From: Streptomyces sp. NBC_01268
GTDB lineage: Bacteria; Actinomycetota; Actinomycetes; Streptomycetales; Streptomycetaceae
Direction of reading: 5' to 3'
Assembly (NCBI RefSeq): GCF_036240795.1
Contig: NZ_CP108454.1
Location: 6,322,001-6,386,000 of the forward strand
DNA: 64,000 bases
Below are positions 1 through 9,159 of this stretch, one piece after another. Positions within the stretch are counted from its first letter, which is position 1, and every line of letters begins with the position of its first letter. The notes under the pieces were generated by a model. That model made no database searches and was not told the DNA's origin. It worked only from the letters and a program-made list of their open reading frames with translations. The translations under genes and the position numbers were made by a program.

Positions 1-401
1 TCGACCTCGGCTCCTCGCCCTCCTCCAGCTTCAAGGAGGGCACGTTCCTGATGATGGTGGTCGAGGAGCTGGAGAACGGACTGCACCCCACGCAGGCTTC
101 CCAAGTGCTCAGGCTCGTACGGAACGCCAGCGCGGCGAACGGTACCCAGGTCCTGGTCACCACCCACAGCCCGGCACTCCTCTCGGCCCTTGAGAACACC
201 GACCACCAAGGGGTCGTGGTGTGCTCCCGTGACCGGAAGACGGGCACGAGCAGACTCACCCGGCTCACGGAACTCGACGGCTACCCCAAGGCCATGGCGG
301 CCGGGTCGCTGGGGGACGTCGTCACCCAGGGGCGGCTCGACCTGGCCGGCCGGGACGAGCGGGACTACAGCGAGTTCAACCGGCTCTTCGGGATCGGGTG
401 A
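1..401 (+). CDS. OLD/AAA_21-type ATPase, C-terminal part (truncated by window edge)
   Basis: Only the last ~133 codons are present; the frame is open from base 3. They carry the end of an ABC-like ATPase: a Walker B region reading VVEELENGLHP, where the usual 'DEPENGLHP' has E for D and L for P, and an H-loop VTTHSPALL. This is typical of the OLD/AAA_15/AAA_21 ATPases that power many two-gene phage-defence modules with a nuclease partner. The stop is 3 bases before the ATG of the PIN gene, so the two are almost certainly translated together. The ATPase would be the sensor or motor and the PIN protein the effector (inference). The N-terminal half with Walker A lies outside the window. Confidence 0.8.
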   Translation, partial: DLGSSPSSSFKEGTFLMMVVEELENGLHPTQASQVLRLVRNASAANGTQVLVTTHSPALLSALENTDHQGVVVCSRDRKTGTSRLTRLTELDGYPKAMAAGSLGDVVTQGRLDLAGRDERDYSEFNRLFGIG

Positions 402-404
402 GGC

Positions 405-878
405 ATGGCCCGCCGAGTGGAATTCGTCGACACGTCGATCCTGTGCAACCTCCTCGAGGTGCCGGGCAAATGCCAGGACCTGGAGAAGGTCAGGGAAGAA
501 CTGCAGGGAAAGCTGGCGGCGCACGACTGCGACCTCCTGCTCCCCGTGACCGCCGTCATCGAGACCGGCAACCACATCGCGCAGCTGGCTGACGGGTTTC
601 AGCGCCGCACCTGCGCGGAGAAGTTCGTCTCCGTACTGCGCTTGGTCGTGGCGGGTGAGGCGCCGTGGGCGCTGAACGAGGTCGAGTGGAACGCGGCCCA
701 TCTCGAAGCGTTGATCGCTGGCGGCAGCTCGGGAATGAGCCTCGTCGACCATGCCCTCAACAGGGTGGGCTGCGGAGACGTCAACATCCTGATCGAGCGC
801 GACCGTTACCTGGCCCGTACCTCCGGTGTGGATGCCACGGTGTGGACGCTCGACGGGGGACTGGCCGCGCACACCTGA
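405..878 (+). CDS. PIN-domain putative ribonuclease, partner of the upstream ATPase
   Basis: A 157-aa protein beginning MARRVEFVDTSILCNLL, the usual first strand and metal-binding Asp of a PIN nuclease. Further acidic positions expected of the fold are visible: VIETGN (Glu), GCGDVNIL (Asp) and WTLDGGL (Asp). PIN domains are Mg-dependent RNases, common as VapC toxins, but there is no VapB-like antitoxin here. Instead it is coupled to an OLD-like ATPase, so it is more likely a regulated defence effector than a toxin of a classical toxin-antitoxin pair (inference). The start follows GGGTGAGG with close spacing. The downstream operon has its own promoter at 933-955. Confidence 0.7.
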   Translation: MARRVEFVDTSILCNLLEVPGKCQDLEKVREELQGKLAAHDCDLLLPVTAVIETGNHIAQLADGFQRRTCAEKFVSVLRLVVAGEAPWALNEVEWNAAHLEALIAGGSSGMSLVDHALNRVGCGDVNILIERDRYLARTSGVDATVWTLDGGLAAHT

Positions 879-908
879 CGGAAATCAGCTCCACCCCTGG
901 TCAGAGCG

Positions 909-920
909 GTGACATGTCAC
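909..920. promoter_or_regulatory. 12-bp perfect palindrome GTGACATGTCAC
   Basis: A perfect 12-bp inverted repeat 13 bp upstream of the DNA-damage-type promoter of the sigma-like gene. It could be an operator. Nothing else supports a particular regulator. Confidence 0.3.
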
Positions 921-932
921 GACCATGGGGGC

Positions 933-955
933 TTGTCAGTGGGGGCTCCTAAGGT
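933..955 (+). promoter_or_regulatory. RecA-independent DNA-damage (PafBC-type) promoter
   Basis: TTGTCAGTG (933-941), 8 bases, then TAAGGT (950-955). This is an exact match to tTGTCRgtg-N8-TAnnnT, the mycobacterial RecA-independent DNA-damage promoter activated by PafBC. Transcription would start near 962, about 50 bases before the chosen start of the sigma-like gene at 1012. A second element of the same layout lies before drmA. Confidence 0.7.
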
Positions 956-1011
956 CGTGGGCAACACGTCAGCCGTGGCCGTCGTCCCCGTCCCAGGAGT
1001 GTCGCCCGACC

Positions 1012-3267
1012 ATGACCTCGCCCGCGCCCCACGCGTCCACCTGCCTCGCCGACCTCGTCCCCGCCCTCCGGTACGCCGACCCGCACGCGCTCGCGGAGCG
1101 GCTCGGCGACGAGCGGCTCCCGCTCGGCTGGTGGTACGCGACCCCGCTCACGACGGCCGAGCGGACGATCGGATCCCCGGCACTGGCGTCCGTGGTGGCC
1201 CGGGCGCTTCGGGCCCTGTGGCCGCAGATCCGGACAGGGGAACTCCTCCCTGTATCGAGGCTCTTGGACGCCGAAGCGGTCCCGCCGCATACAAGCGCGG
1301 AAGAGGCCGGTGAGGATGCGCTCGCCGCACTGGTACGCGCGCTGCTCGACCGGCTTCACGGGCGCGTCGTGCCTCGTGCCGCCCTGGGAGTCCCGGCCGC
1401 GGTGGCCGTGATCTCCGAGTGGCTGCCCGCCGACGCGCCGGCCGAGGTGCACGCGGCACTCGCGGTGCTCCGGGAGCTGGAAGAGGACCCCGCCGAGGCT
1501 CCGGAGGAGCATGGGGCACGGGACGGTGCCGAGTGCCGCTCCGCGGCAGCCGCCGTGCCGGAGCCCGTCGCCCTGCCCGTGCAACGCGTCCATGAGGAAG
1601 CCGCCGTGTCCCCGGCTGCCGAGGCCGGTGAACCGGCTGCGGAAGACGCGGCGGAGGAGGCTTCGGAACCGAGGGCTTCTGAGGCGGCGGATTCAGAGGC
1701 CCAGCTCGACAGAGAGCTTCCCGCCACCCACCCGAACCTGATGGACACGCCCCTCGCGGCCTTCGACGCCTACGCCTCCACCTGGGGAGAGAGGGAGCGC
1801 GCGATCGCCGCGCGGCGGATCTTCGCCGAGCAGCCGGAGACCTTCGCGGCGCTCGGCGACCGGTTCGAGGTCAGCCGGGAGCGCGTCCGACAGCTGGAAC
1901 GGTCCGTTCTGGACTCGATCGCGCAGTGGCTCGCGTACGACGAGCAAGGCCATGCCTTCGCGGCGCACTTGGCCGCTGTCGCGGGACGTCTCGGCGCGGT
2001 GGGACGCCTCGCGGAGGTCCGTGCGATGCACCCTGACCACTCTCGGTCCGTGGACGCGCTCGGCCTGCCGCTCGGAGTCGTCGTCGCCCGCCTCCTGCCC
2101 GACCGCGCTGTCGACGGCGAGTGGATCGTCCAGGGGGACACCGCCGCACTGAGGACGGCCATGGCGGACGACCTGCTCGCCACCTGCGGCGAGACCCCGC
2201 TCGCGTGGGACGAGGCCGTCGCCTTCGGTGAGCGCCATGGAGTCAGGGCCGAGGTGCTTGCGGACTGGGCGGCCGAGATCGGCCGGTTCAAGACCATGGA
2301 CGGACACCTGCTGCACTGGGGCCGATCGGTCAACGACCGCGCGATGGCCGTGCTCTCCCTGCGCGGAGAGCCGATGTCCATGGAGGACATCCACGACCGG
2401 CTCGCCGACGGCACCACCATCAACAGCATGCGCAACCAGATCTGGACCGACGAGCGCTTCGTCCGGCTCGACCGGAACCTGTACGGGCTGCGTCAGTGGG
2501 GCGGAGAGGAGTACCTGGGCATCCGGGAGATGATCACCCGGGAGATCCAACAGGCCGGCGGAGAGATCGAGGTCAACGCCCTCGTCGACGCGATCTGCGG
2601 CCGCTTCGACGTCGTCCCGGCCTCCGTACGCACGAACCTCGCCGCACCCGAGTTCACCCGCACCCGACGCGGCTGGGTGGGGCTCGCCGCAGAGCAGCAC
2701 AGGGACGGCCAAGCCGCGCCGTACAACCCGCGCAAGGACGTGGCCAGGACCAGGCGGTGCTTCGTCGGCACCGACGGCCGTTGGTGGTACCGCTTCGAGG
2801 TCACCGGGGACCACCTGCGTGGTTCCGGCGCCCCCGTCCCGTCCGGCTGGGCGGCCCACCTCGGTGCCGCGCCCGCTTGTGAGCCGATCCCGCTGCGGCA
2901 CGAGGCAGGCGAGAGCGCGCTCCAGTGGCGGACTCAGCCCGTACTCGGATCGATCCGTCCGCTGATGGAGCACATCGGGGCGAGCGTCGGCGACCAGGTC
3001 TTCCTCAACGTGACCGACGGCGAGCTGAGGGCGCTGCGGCTGCCGGCCGCGCAGCCGGAAGCCCGCCCGGAGGCCAGAGCGGCCCGGCTCACCGGCTGGA
3101 CCGCCGCCGTGACCATGGCCGAGGCGATCGACGTCATCGGGCTCCGGACCGGTATGGGTCCCGGGCAGGAAGCGACCGCTCTCCTCCAGCACCTCGGTGA
3201 CCGAGGGGACCGGGACATCGTCGGGCTCCTTGAGCAGGCGCTGACCGGCACTGTTCCGGTGAACTGA
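1012..3267 (+). CDS. Sigma-70 region 4-like / HARE-type HTH multidomain protein (putative DISARM accessory)
   Basis: A 751-aa protein. The open frame extends to 925, but ATG 1012 is chosen because AGGAGT sits 11 bases upstream and the DNA-damage-type promoter overlaps the longer version. After an Ala/Glu-rich linker, residues ~250-310 contain a helix-turn-helix (TFAALGDRFEVSRERVRQLE) like sigma-70 region 4.2. Around residues 440-500 is a HARE-like HTH (PMSMEDIHDRL...RNLYGLRQWG), followed by a second winged-helix-like segment. HARE-HTH domains are known from RNA polymerase delta and from restriction-associated proteins. The stop lies 34 bases before drmA, so it probably belongs to the DISARM-like locus as a DNA-binding or regulatory component. 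It does not resemble DrmD (SNF2) or DrmE as I know them, so its role is unknown. Confidence 0.7.
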   Translation: MTSPAPHASTCLADLVPALRYADPHALAERLGDERLPLGWWYATPLTTAERTIGSPALASVVARALRALWPQIRTGELLPVSRLLDAEAVPPHTSAEEAGEDALAALVRALLDRLHGRVVPRAALGVPAAVAVISEWLPADAPAEVHAALAVLRELEEDPAEAPEEHGARDGAECRSAAAAVPEPVALPVQRVHEEAAVSPAAEAGEPAAEDAAEEASEPRASEAADSEAQLDRELPATHPNLMDTPLAAFDAYASTWGERERAIAARRIFAEQPETFAALGDRFEVSRERVRQLERSVLDSIAQWLAYDEQGHAFAAHLAAVAGRLGAVGRLAEVRAMHPDHSRSVDALGLPLGVVVARLLPDRAVDGEWIVQGDTAALRTAMADDLLATCGETPLAWDEAVAFGERHGVRAEVLADWAAEIGRFKTMDGHLLHWGRSVNDRAMAVLSLRGEPMSMEDIHDRLADGTTINSMRNQIWTDERFVRLDRNLYGLRQWGGEEYLGIREMITREIQQAGGEIEVNALVDAICGRFDVVPASVRTNLAAPEFTRTRRGWVGLAAEQHRDGQAAPYNPRKDVARTRRCFVGTDGRWWYRFEVTGDHLRGSGAPVPSGWAAHLGAAPACEPIPLRHEAGESALQWRTQPVLGSIRPLMEHIGASVGDQVFLNVTDGELRALRLPAAQPEARPEARAARLTGWTAAVTMAEAIDVIGLRTGMGPGQEATALLQHLGDRGDRDIVGLLEQALTGTVPVN

Positions 3268-3271
3268 CTGG

Positions 3272-3294
3272 CTGTCGGAGCTGGCCGCTAGCAT
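3272..3294 (+). promoter_or_regulatory. Second PafBC-type promoter, giving near-leaderless drmA
   Basis: CTGTCGGAG (3272-3280), 8 bases, TAGCAT (3289-3294). The spacing is the same as at 933-955 and 7 of 9 bases match tTGTCRgtg. It begins 5 bases after the sigma-like gene's stop. Transcription is expected at about 3301, immediately before ATG 3302. Confidence 0.55.
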
Positions 3295-3301
3295 CGGGAC
3301 C

Positions 3302-6300
3302 ATGGCAGGTCGTCACGGTCCCGGCGGAGCAGCCGCACAACCGAACGGCCCGCACGGGCCACGTACGAGGGACGAGAAGGGGACGCCGCGGATGCCGCCG
3401 ACCAAGAACGCCGACGTGTCGACCGGATCGCTGGAGCAGGACCTCCTCCAGCGGGTCCGCGAGGTGTCGCAGTCGTTCAGTCCCGCCACGTCCTACCAGG
3501 TCAGGGAGGAGCTGGGCGAACTCATCAGCCGTGACCTGCTGGGCCCCTGGGGCGGCTCCGACGAGGAATTCGACTATCGGGCCGCCGGGCCCAGGGACCG
3601 CTACCTGGTGGGGTTGATCGGCCCCAAGCGGGCGCTGACCACCTCGCCCACGGCCGCCGACACCCAGACCCTGGACGACTCCGACGGCGAAGGGGACGGC
3701 ACCGACCAGGGGCTTCCCGAACGGCTCACCACGCAGAACGCCGGGCGCATGTGGGCCTCCTCGATGGGCCTCATGTGCGCTGTACCGGCGGACGAGGGTG
3801 TGGACGCGATCTCCGTCAGGGCCCGCTGGGGCCGCTACCACCGTTCCCAGGTGATGAACGACGAGGGCGTCGCGCGGTCGACGTGGACGCGGGAGCAGGT
3901 CGAGGAGACCCGTGAGGTCCGGCTCGACGGCCCGGCCCGGCAGGTGCTGCCGCTGACCTCCGAGGACCCGGAGACGCCCGGAGTGCGTCTGCTCGCCGAG
4001 GTCCGGCACCGTCCCGGGCCCGCCGGCCCCACCCGCGTCGTGGAGCTCGCCCTGGTCAACGCCCAGGAAGAGCCCTTGGCGGCCAAGGACACGGCCTGGC
4101 TGTTCCAGACGGAGCTGCACGTCACGGCCATGGACGGGGGCTCCGCCGTCTTCCTGCCGATCTCCGACCCTCTCGACGAGGCGTCGCAGGACGAGGACAC
4201 CTGGGGGCTCGACGACCCCGAGGAGCAGCACCTCACGCTCCTCTACCGCGACCGCCTGAAGCACGCGGCGGGCCGCAACGTCGCCGTGGACGTCGTACAG
4301 GGGGACGGCAGCCGCCGGGCCCGCGCGCTCACCACGACCTGGCTTCCCGCGCACGACGTACCGGCCACGATCGCCCCGTCCGGGGGGCAGACGACGCATC
4401 TGAACGGTCTCGAGCTCTCCATGGACGAGCTCGCCCAACTGCCGCCCGCGGCACTGCGGGAGGCTCTCGCCCCGCTCGCGGACGGCTACAGCGCATGGCT
4501 CGACGAGCGCGAGTCCGAGGCCGAGCAGTTGTCCGGAGCGCTTCGGGACAGCGCCCTGAACGCCGTGCGACAGGCCCGGGACGCGTCCGTCCGCATCGCG
4601 CTCGGCGTGGACCTGCTGTCGCACCACGGCCGTCCGGACGTCCTGGAGGCGTTCCGCTTCGCCAACCGGGCCATGGCACTCCAGCGGCGCCACACGGCCA
4701 TCGCAGCCCTTCGCGAACGGGAGGGGCTCGGCTTCGAGGCGGCCCGCGAGCGCGTCGCCGAGCAGGGGCCGGAAGCCGCGTCCTGGCGCCCGTTCCAGCT
4801 GGCGTTCGTCCTGCTCAACCTGAGGGCGCTCGCCAATCCCACCTCGGCGGAGCGGGAAGCCTCCCCCACGGCCCTGGTCGACCTCCTGTTCTTCCCGACC
4901 GGAGGTGGCAAGACCGAGGCATACCTGGGACTCGCCGCCTTCACCTTCGCCATCCGCAGACTCCAGGGCATCATCGGCACCGGTGAGGACGCCCGCAGCG
5001 GCGACGCGGGCGTGGCCGTCCTGATGCGGTACACCCTGCGCCTGCTCACGGCCCAGCAGTTCCAGCGCGCCGCCGCGCTGGTCTGCGCCGCCGAGGTGCT
5101 GCGCCGCGAGGCGTACGACGGGGGCGACTACCGGTGGGGCGCCACCCCCTTCCGCATCGGGCTGTGGGTCGGCGGAGCGGTCTCACCGAACCGCTACGAG
5201 GAAGCCGCCCAGCAGATTGCCGAGGCGAAGCAGGCGGGCAGCGGGCGGGGTGCCAAGGTGCTCCAGACCCTCGCCTGCCCTTGGTGCGGTACGGCACTGA
5301 GCGCCCAGGAGGACCTGCATCCCGACGACGACCTGCGCCGGGTCCTCCTCTACTGCGCCAACGGCGAGGGCAAGGGCGCCTGCCCTTTCTCGAAGCGCCG
5401 CTCGCCCCGTGAGGGCCTGCCCATCCTCACCGTGGACGAGGAGATCTACCGGCTGGCGCCCAGCCTGCTGATCGCCACCGTGGACAAGCTCGCGCAGCTG
5501 CCGTGGCGTGGGGCGGCGGGCATGCTCTTCGGTAGGGTCACCGACCTCTGCCCGCGCCACGGCTACCGGCACGCCGATCTCGACGGCCGCACGAAGTGCG
5601 GCGAACGGCACCACGCCAAGGGCAAGCTTGAGGCCGTCAAGAGCACGGAGGTGACCCGGCTGCGCCCGCCGGACCTGATCATCCAGGACGAACTCCACCT
5701 GATCTCGGGCGCGCTGGGCACGACGGTCGGGCTCTTCGAGGCGGCGGTCGACGAGCTGTGCACCTGGCGCGCGCCCGCCCCGGACGGCGGCCTTCGGCTC
5801 GTCGGGCCCAAGATCGTCGCCTCCACGGCGACCACCAAACGAGCGGCGGAGCAGATCACAGGCGTCTTCGCACGGAAGTCGGCGATCTTCCCGCCCCAGG
5901 CCATCGACATCGGTGACACGTTCTTCTCGCAGCAGGTCGAGCTCTCGGAGAAGGCTCCGGGCCGTCGCTATCTCGGCATCTGCGCCCACGGCGTCAGGAT
6001 GAAGCAGGCCGAGATCAGGGTGGCGGAGATCCTCCTGCTGGCGGGGCAGACCTTGTTCGACAAGCACGGAGCCGTCGCCGACCCGTACATGACGCTTGTC
6101 GGCTACTTCAACGCCACCCGTGAACTGGCCGGCATGCGGCGCTTCCTGGACGACGACATCTCCACGCGCGTGCGCGTCCACGGCACCCGCAAGGGTCTCT
6201 CGAACCGCCTGCTCCGCCGCACCGAGATGCTCTCCGTCCAGGAGCTCACCTCCCGTATCTCCTCGGGCGACATCACGGAGGTGCTGGCCCGGCTGGAGAT

Positions 6301-7252
6301 CGGTTTCGACGAAGAGATGGACACGACGATCCGCCGCCAGGCGGTCGTCGAGGAACTGAAGGCGGCGGCACAGCACAAGCAGCGTCTGGACATCTCGAAA
6401 CTGGGCCTCCGCAACGAGGGGGCCGGGGCCGTGGACGCGGTGCTCGCCACCTCCATGCTCCAGGTCGGTGTGGACGTGTCCCGCTTCGGCCTGATGCTGG
6501 TGGTGGGCCAGCCCAAGAACACCGCCGAGTACATCCAGGCGTCCTCGCGCGTGGGCCGTGACGCCAAGCGCCCCGGACTCGTCGTCACGCTCTACAACTG
6601 GACCCGGCCACGGGACTTGGCACACTTCGAGAACTTCGGCCACTACCACGCCACCTTCTATCGGCAGGTCGAGGCTCTCTCCGTGACCCCGTTCGCGCGC
6701 CGCTCCCTGGACCGCACGACCGCGGCCGCCTGGATCGCCGCCGTGCGCAACGCGACCGCCCCCCATTCCCGTAACCAGGACGCGTACGACGTCGACCTGG
6801 ACGGCGCGATCGCGCAGAGCGTCACCGAGCGCTTCCTGGCCCGGGCGGACGTCGTGGGCGGCCCACGGGCCCGGGGCTACCTGGCCGAACGCATCGAGGT
6901 GCTCAAGGACGCCTGGGCACGCAAGAAGCAAGGCAGCGCCCGTCTCGGCTACGAAGAGGCCAAGTGGCAGGGGCAGCAGCTCAGCGGACTGCTCAACCGG
7001 GCTACGGGCGCCGGCTGGGACGAACTCACGGTCGCCCAGTCGATGCGTGAGACGGAGAACGAGATCAATCTGCTTCTGCCGGGCAGCGGCCTGTTCGACG
7101 TGGTCGGCGGAGCACCGGACTGGAGCTACTCCGGCTCCGGCGGACCGGACGGCACCGGGTACGAGGAATCGCCCGAAGGAGACGAGACCGGCGCGGTCCT
7201 GGACACCCGATCCGGAGCCGCCGGGCAGCACGGGAAGAAGGCCCAGGCATGA
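3302..7252 (+). CDS. drmA: DISARM helicase DrmA
   Basis: A 1316-aa SF2 helicase-like protein. Visible motifs are Walker A FFPTGGGKTEAYLG near residue 530, a DE-box in QDELHLISGALGT near 796, motif III VASTATT, and motifs V/VI VGVDVSRFGLM...QASSRVGRD near 1055-1085. Cys pairs (CPWCG near 660 and a further CxxxxxxxxC) suggest a zinc-binding insert. The architecture and the following DUF1998 and PLD genes identify it as DrmA, which in DISARM forms a complex with DrmB that engages incoming phage DNA. ATG 3302 lacks a Shine-Dalgarno sequence but fits a leaderless transcript. ATG 3392 has AGAAGGGG upstream and is an alternative that would shorten the protein by 30 residues. The stop overlaps drmB by 4 bp. 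Confidence 0.9.
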   Translation: MAGRHGPGGAAAQPNGPHGPRTRDEKGTPRMPPTKNADVSTGSLEQDLLQRVREVSQSFSPATSYQVREELGELISRDLLGPWGGSDEEFDYRAAGPRDRYLVGLIGPKRALTTSPTAADTQTLDDSDGEGDGTDQGLPERLTTQNAGRMWASSMGLMCAVPADEGVDAISVRARWGRYHRSQVMNDEGVARSTWTREQVEETREVRLDGPARQVLPLTSEDPETPGVRLLAEVRHRPGPAGPTRVVELALVNAQEEPLAAKDTAWLFQTELHVTAMDGGSAVFLPISDPLDEASQDEDTWGLDDPEEQHLTLLYRDRLKHAAGRNVAVDVVQGDGSRRARALTTTWLPAHDVPATIAPSGGQTTHLNGLELSMDELAQLPPAALREALAPLADGYSAWLDERESEAEQLSGALRDSALNAVRQARDASVRIALGVDLLSHHGRPDVLEAFRFANRAMALQRRHTAIAALREREGLGFEAARERVAEQGPEAASWRPFQLAFVLLNLRALANPTSAEREASPTALVDLLFFPTGGGKTEAYLGLAAFTFAIRRLQGIIGTGEDARSGDAGVAVLMRYTLRLLTAQQFQRAAALVCAAEVLRREAYDGGDYRWGATPFRIGLWVGGAVSPNRYEEAAQQIAEAKQAGSGRGAKVLQTLACPWCGTALSAQEDLHPDDDLRRVLLYCANGEGKGACPFSKRRSPREGLPILTVDEEIYRLAPSLLIATVDKLAQLPWRGAAGMLFGRVTDLCPRHGYRHADLDGRTKCGERHHAKGKLEAVKSTEVTRLRPPDLIIQDELHLISGALGTTVGLFEAAVDELCTWRAPAPDGGLRLVGPKIVASTATTKRAAEQITGVFARKSAIFPPQAIDIGDTFFSQQVELSEKAPGRRYLGICAHGVRMKQAEIRVAEILLLAGQTLFDKHGAVADPYMTLVGYFNATRELAGMRRFLDDDISTRVRVHGTRKGLSNRLLRRTEMLSVQELTSRISSGDITEVLARLEIGFDEEMDTTIRRQAVVEELKAAAQHKQRLDISKLGLRNEGAGAVDAVLATSMLQVGVDVSRFGLMLVVGQPKNTAEYIQASSRVGRDAKRPGLVVTLYNWTRPRDLAHFENFGHYHATFYRQVEALSVTPFARRSLDRTTAAAWIAAVRNATAPHSRNQDAYDVDLDGAIAQSVTERFLARADVVGGPRARGYLAERIEVLKDAWARKKQGSARLGYEEAKWQGQQLSGLLNRATGAGWDELTVAQSMRETENEINLLLPGSGLFDVVGGAPDWSYSGSGGPDGTGYEESPEGDETGAVLDTRSGAAGQHGKKAQA

Positions 7253-9159
7253 CGGACCAGCCCCAGTACCGCCGACGCGTCGGCTCGGTGCGCCCCAGCC
7301 ACCTGATGTACACCGGCGGTGTCGGCGCGCTCGTCGACCTGCCCAACTTCGCCGTGCTCGTCCGGGGGATCGACGACTGGAACTACGACTCCTTCGACTG
7401 GACGGACCTTAAGGAGCCTCGGCTGCTGCGCGCAGTCAACGGAATTCTCGGAGACCAGAACGGATCGCAGGTCACCCAGCTGCGGCCGGCCCCTTGGACG
7501 GACGGGACGGACTCCGACCCCAGCGGCCCCGCCGCCCGAGTGGGAGTGCCCGTTCTCCCGTTCCCCCAGTGGCTCCGCTGCACCGCCTGCAACGCGCTCG
7601 GCGGACTGGATTCGAAGATCTTCAAGTTCGAGAACGCCAAGCCGCGCCGTCCCGACCACGCCCGCTTCTTCCACGAGAACTGCACGGCCAAGCGCAAGGG
7701 CAAGCGCCCGCTCGCGGTGGCCGCTCGATTCGTCCTGACCTGCTCCGACGGTCACCTGGACGACTTTCCCTACACCTGGTTCGTGCACCGGGGAGGCGAG
7801 TGCGACAAAGCGAGTCATCCCCGTCTGGAGATGCTTGACCACGGCGGCAACCAGGCCGCCAACGTCAAGGTGCGGTGTGTGAACTGCGGCAAGGACCGCA
7901 ACATCCGCGACGCCATGGGGCAGCGCGGCGAGTCCACCCTGCCGCGCTGCCGCGGCCGACACCCCCACCTGGCGACGTTCGCCACCCAGGGATGCCATCA
8001 GTCTCCCAAGCCGCTGGTCATCGGTGCCTCCAACCAGTGGTTCGCGCAGACGCTCAGTGTGCTCGCCGTTCCCCCGACGAGCGGCAGCGCCCTCCAGGGC
8101 AAGGTCGAGCAACTGTGGGGGGACCTCCAGGCAGCGACCTCTCCCGAGATCCTCAATGCCTTCTGGGGGCTCCAGCAGTTCCGCCATCTGCACCAGTGGA
8201 GCCAGTCCGAGGTCTGGGAGGCGATCGAGGCACAGCGCTCGGGGGCCCAGGACGCGCCGGCCGCGCAACCTGCCTCGTACCCCGACCTCCTGACTCCCGA
8301 GTGGGAGATCTTCACCAGCCCGCAGGTGCCTGAACCGACCGAGGACTTCGCGCTCCATGACGTCCCCGTCCCTCCGGCCCTGAGCGGAGTGTTCTCCCAC
8401 GTGGTCCAGGCGGAGCGGCTGCGAGAGGTGCGCGCGCTCATAGGGTTCACCCGGCTCGACGCGCCGGATCCCGAGGATCCGACCCTCGTGGCCCGTGCTC
8501 CGCTGTCCCGTGCCCGGGTTCCCTCGTGGGTGCCGGCGAGCGAGGTACGTGGTGAGGGGATCTTTCTGCGTGTCGAGGACTCCCTGGTTGCCGACTGGGA
8601 ACAGCGTGTCGCGGGATCCGCCGCCCTCGCGGCCCATCGTGACGCCTACGTCGAGTTCCGCCGCAATCGGTACTCGGGCCGGGTGCAGGATGCCGACGAT
8701 CCCCTGCGCGGTTGGCCCGGGGCCCGCTACATCGCCCTGCACACCTTGTCGCACCTGCTGATCCGTGCGATCTCCCTGGAATGCGGCTACTCCTCGGCGA
8801 GCCTGTCCGAACGGATCTACGCCGGCCGTGAGGACGACCGCCGTACCGGCATCCTCATCTACACGGCGGTTCCGGACGCGGAGGGAACACTGGGCGGCCT
8901 GGTGTCGCTCGCCGAGCCGGAGAAGTTCGTACGGATCGTCCAGCGCGCGCTCAGGGACGCCCAGCGCTGTTCCTCCGACCCGCTCTGTGCCGACCGGCTG
9001 CCGCGCCCCCCGCACGAGGACTTCCTGCACGGCGCGGCCTGCCACGTCTGCCTCTTCGTCTCTGAAACGACATGTGAACGAGGCAACCGGTTCTTGGACC
9101 GTCGATTCGTCGTCCCCATCGACGACCCGGAACTCGTTCTTCTCCAGGGCCTCAAGTGA
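7249..9159 (+). CDS. drmB: DISARM protein DrmB (DUF1998)
   Basis: A 636-aa protein overlapping drmA (ATGA) and drmC (GTGA) by 4 bp, so all three are translationally coupled. N-terminal Cys pairs (LRCTAC near residue 109, VRCVNCG near 208) suggest zinc binding. Residues ~480-600 form the DUF1998 domain (ALHTLSHLLIRA, CGYSSASLSERIY) and end with the cluster CSSDPLC...CHVC. DrmB is the invariant partner of DrmA in DISARM and helps load it on DNA. Nothing looks truncated. Confidence 0.9.
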   Translation: MTDQPQYRRRVGSVRPSHLMYTGGVGALVDLPNFAVLVRGIDDWNYDSFDWTDLKEPRLLRAVNGILGDQNGSQVTQLRPAPWTDGTDSDPSGPAARVGVPVLPFPQWLRCTACNALGGLDSKIFKFENAKPRRPDHARFFHENCTAKRKGKRPLAVAARFVLTCSDGHLDDFPYTWFVHRGGECDKASHPRLEMLDHGGNQAANVKVRCVNCGKDRNIRDAMGQRGESTLPRCRGRHPHLATFATQGCHQSPKPLVIGASNQWFAQTLSVLAVPPTSGSALQGKVEQLWGDLQAATSPEILNAFWGLQQFRHLHQWSQSEVWEAIEAQRSGAQDAPAAQPASYPDLLTPEWEIFTSPQVPEPTEDFALHDVPVPPALSGVFSHVVQAERLREVRALIGFTRLDAPDPEDPTLVARAPLSRARVPSWVPASEVRGEGIFLRVEDSLVADWEQRVAGSAALAAHRDAYVEFRRNRYSGRVQDADDPLRGWPGARYIALHTLSHLLIRAISLECGYSSASLSERIYAGREDDRRTGILIYTAVPDAEGTLGGLVSLAEPEKFVRIVQRALRDAQRCSSDPLCADRLPRPPHEDFLHGAACHVCLFVSETTCERGNRFLDRRFVVPIDDPELVLLQGLK

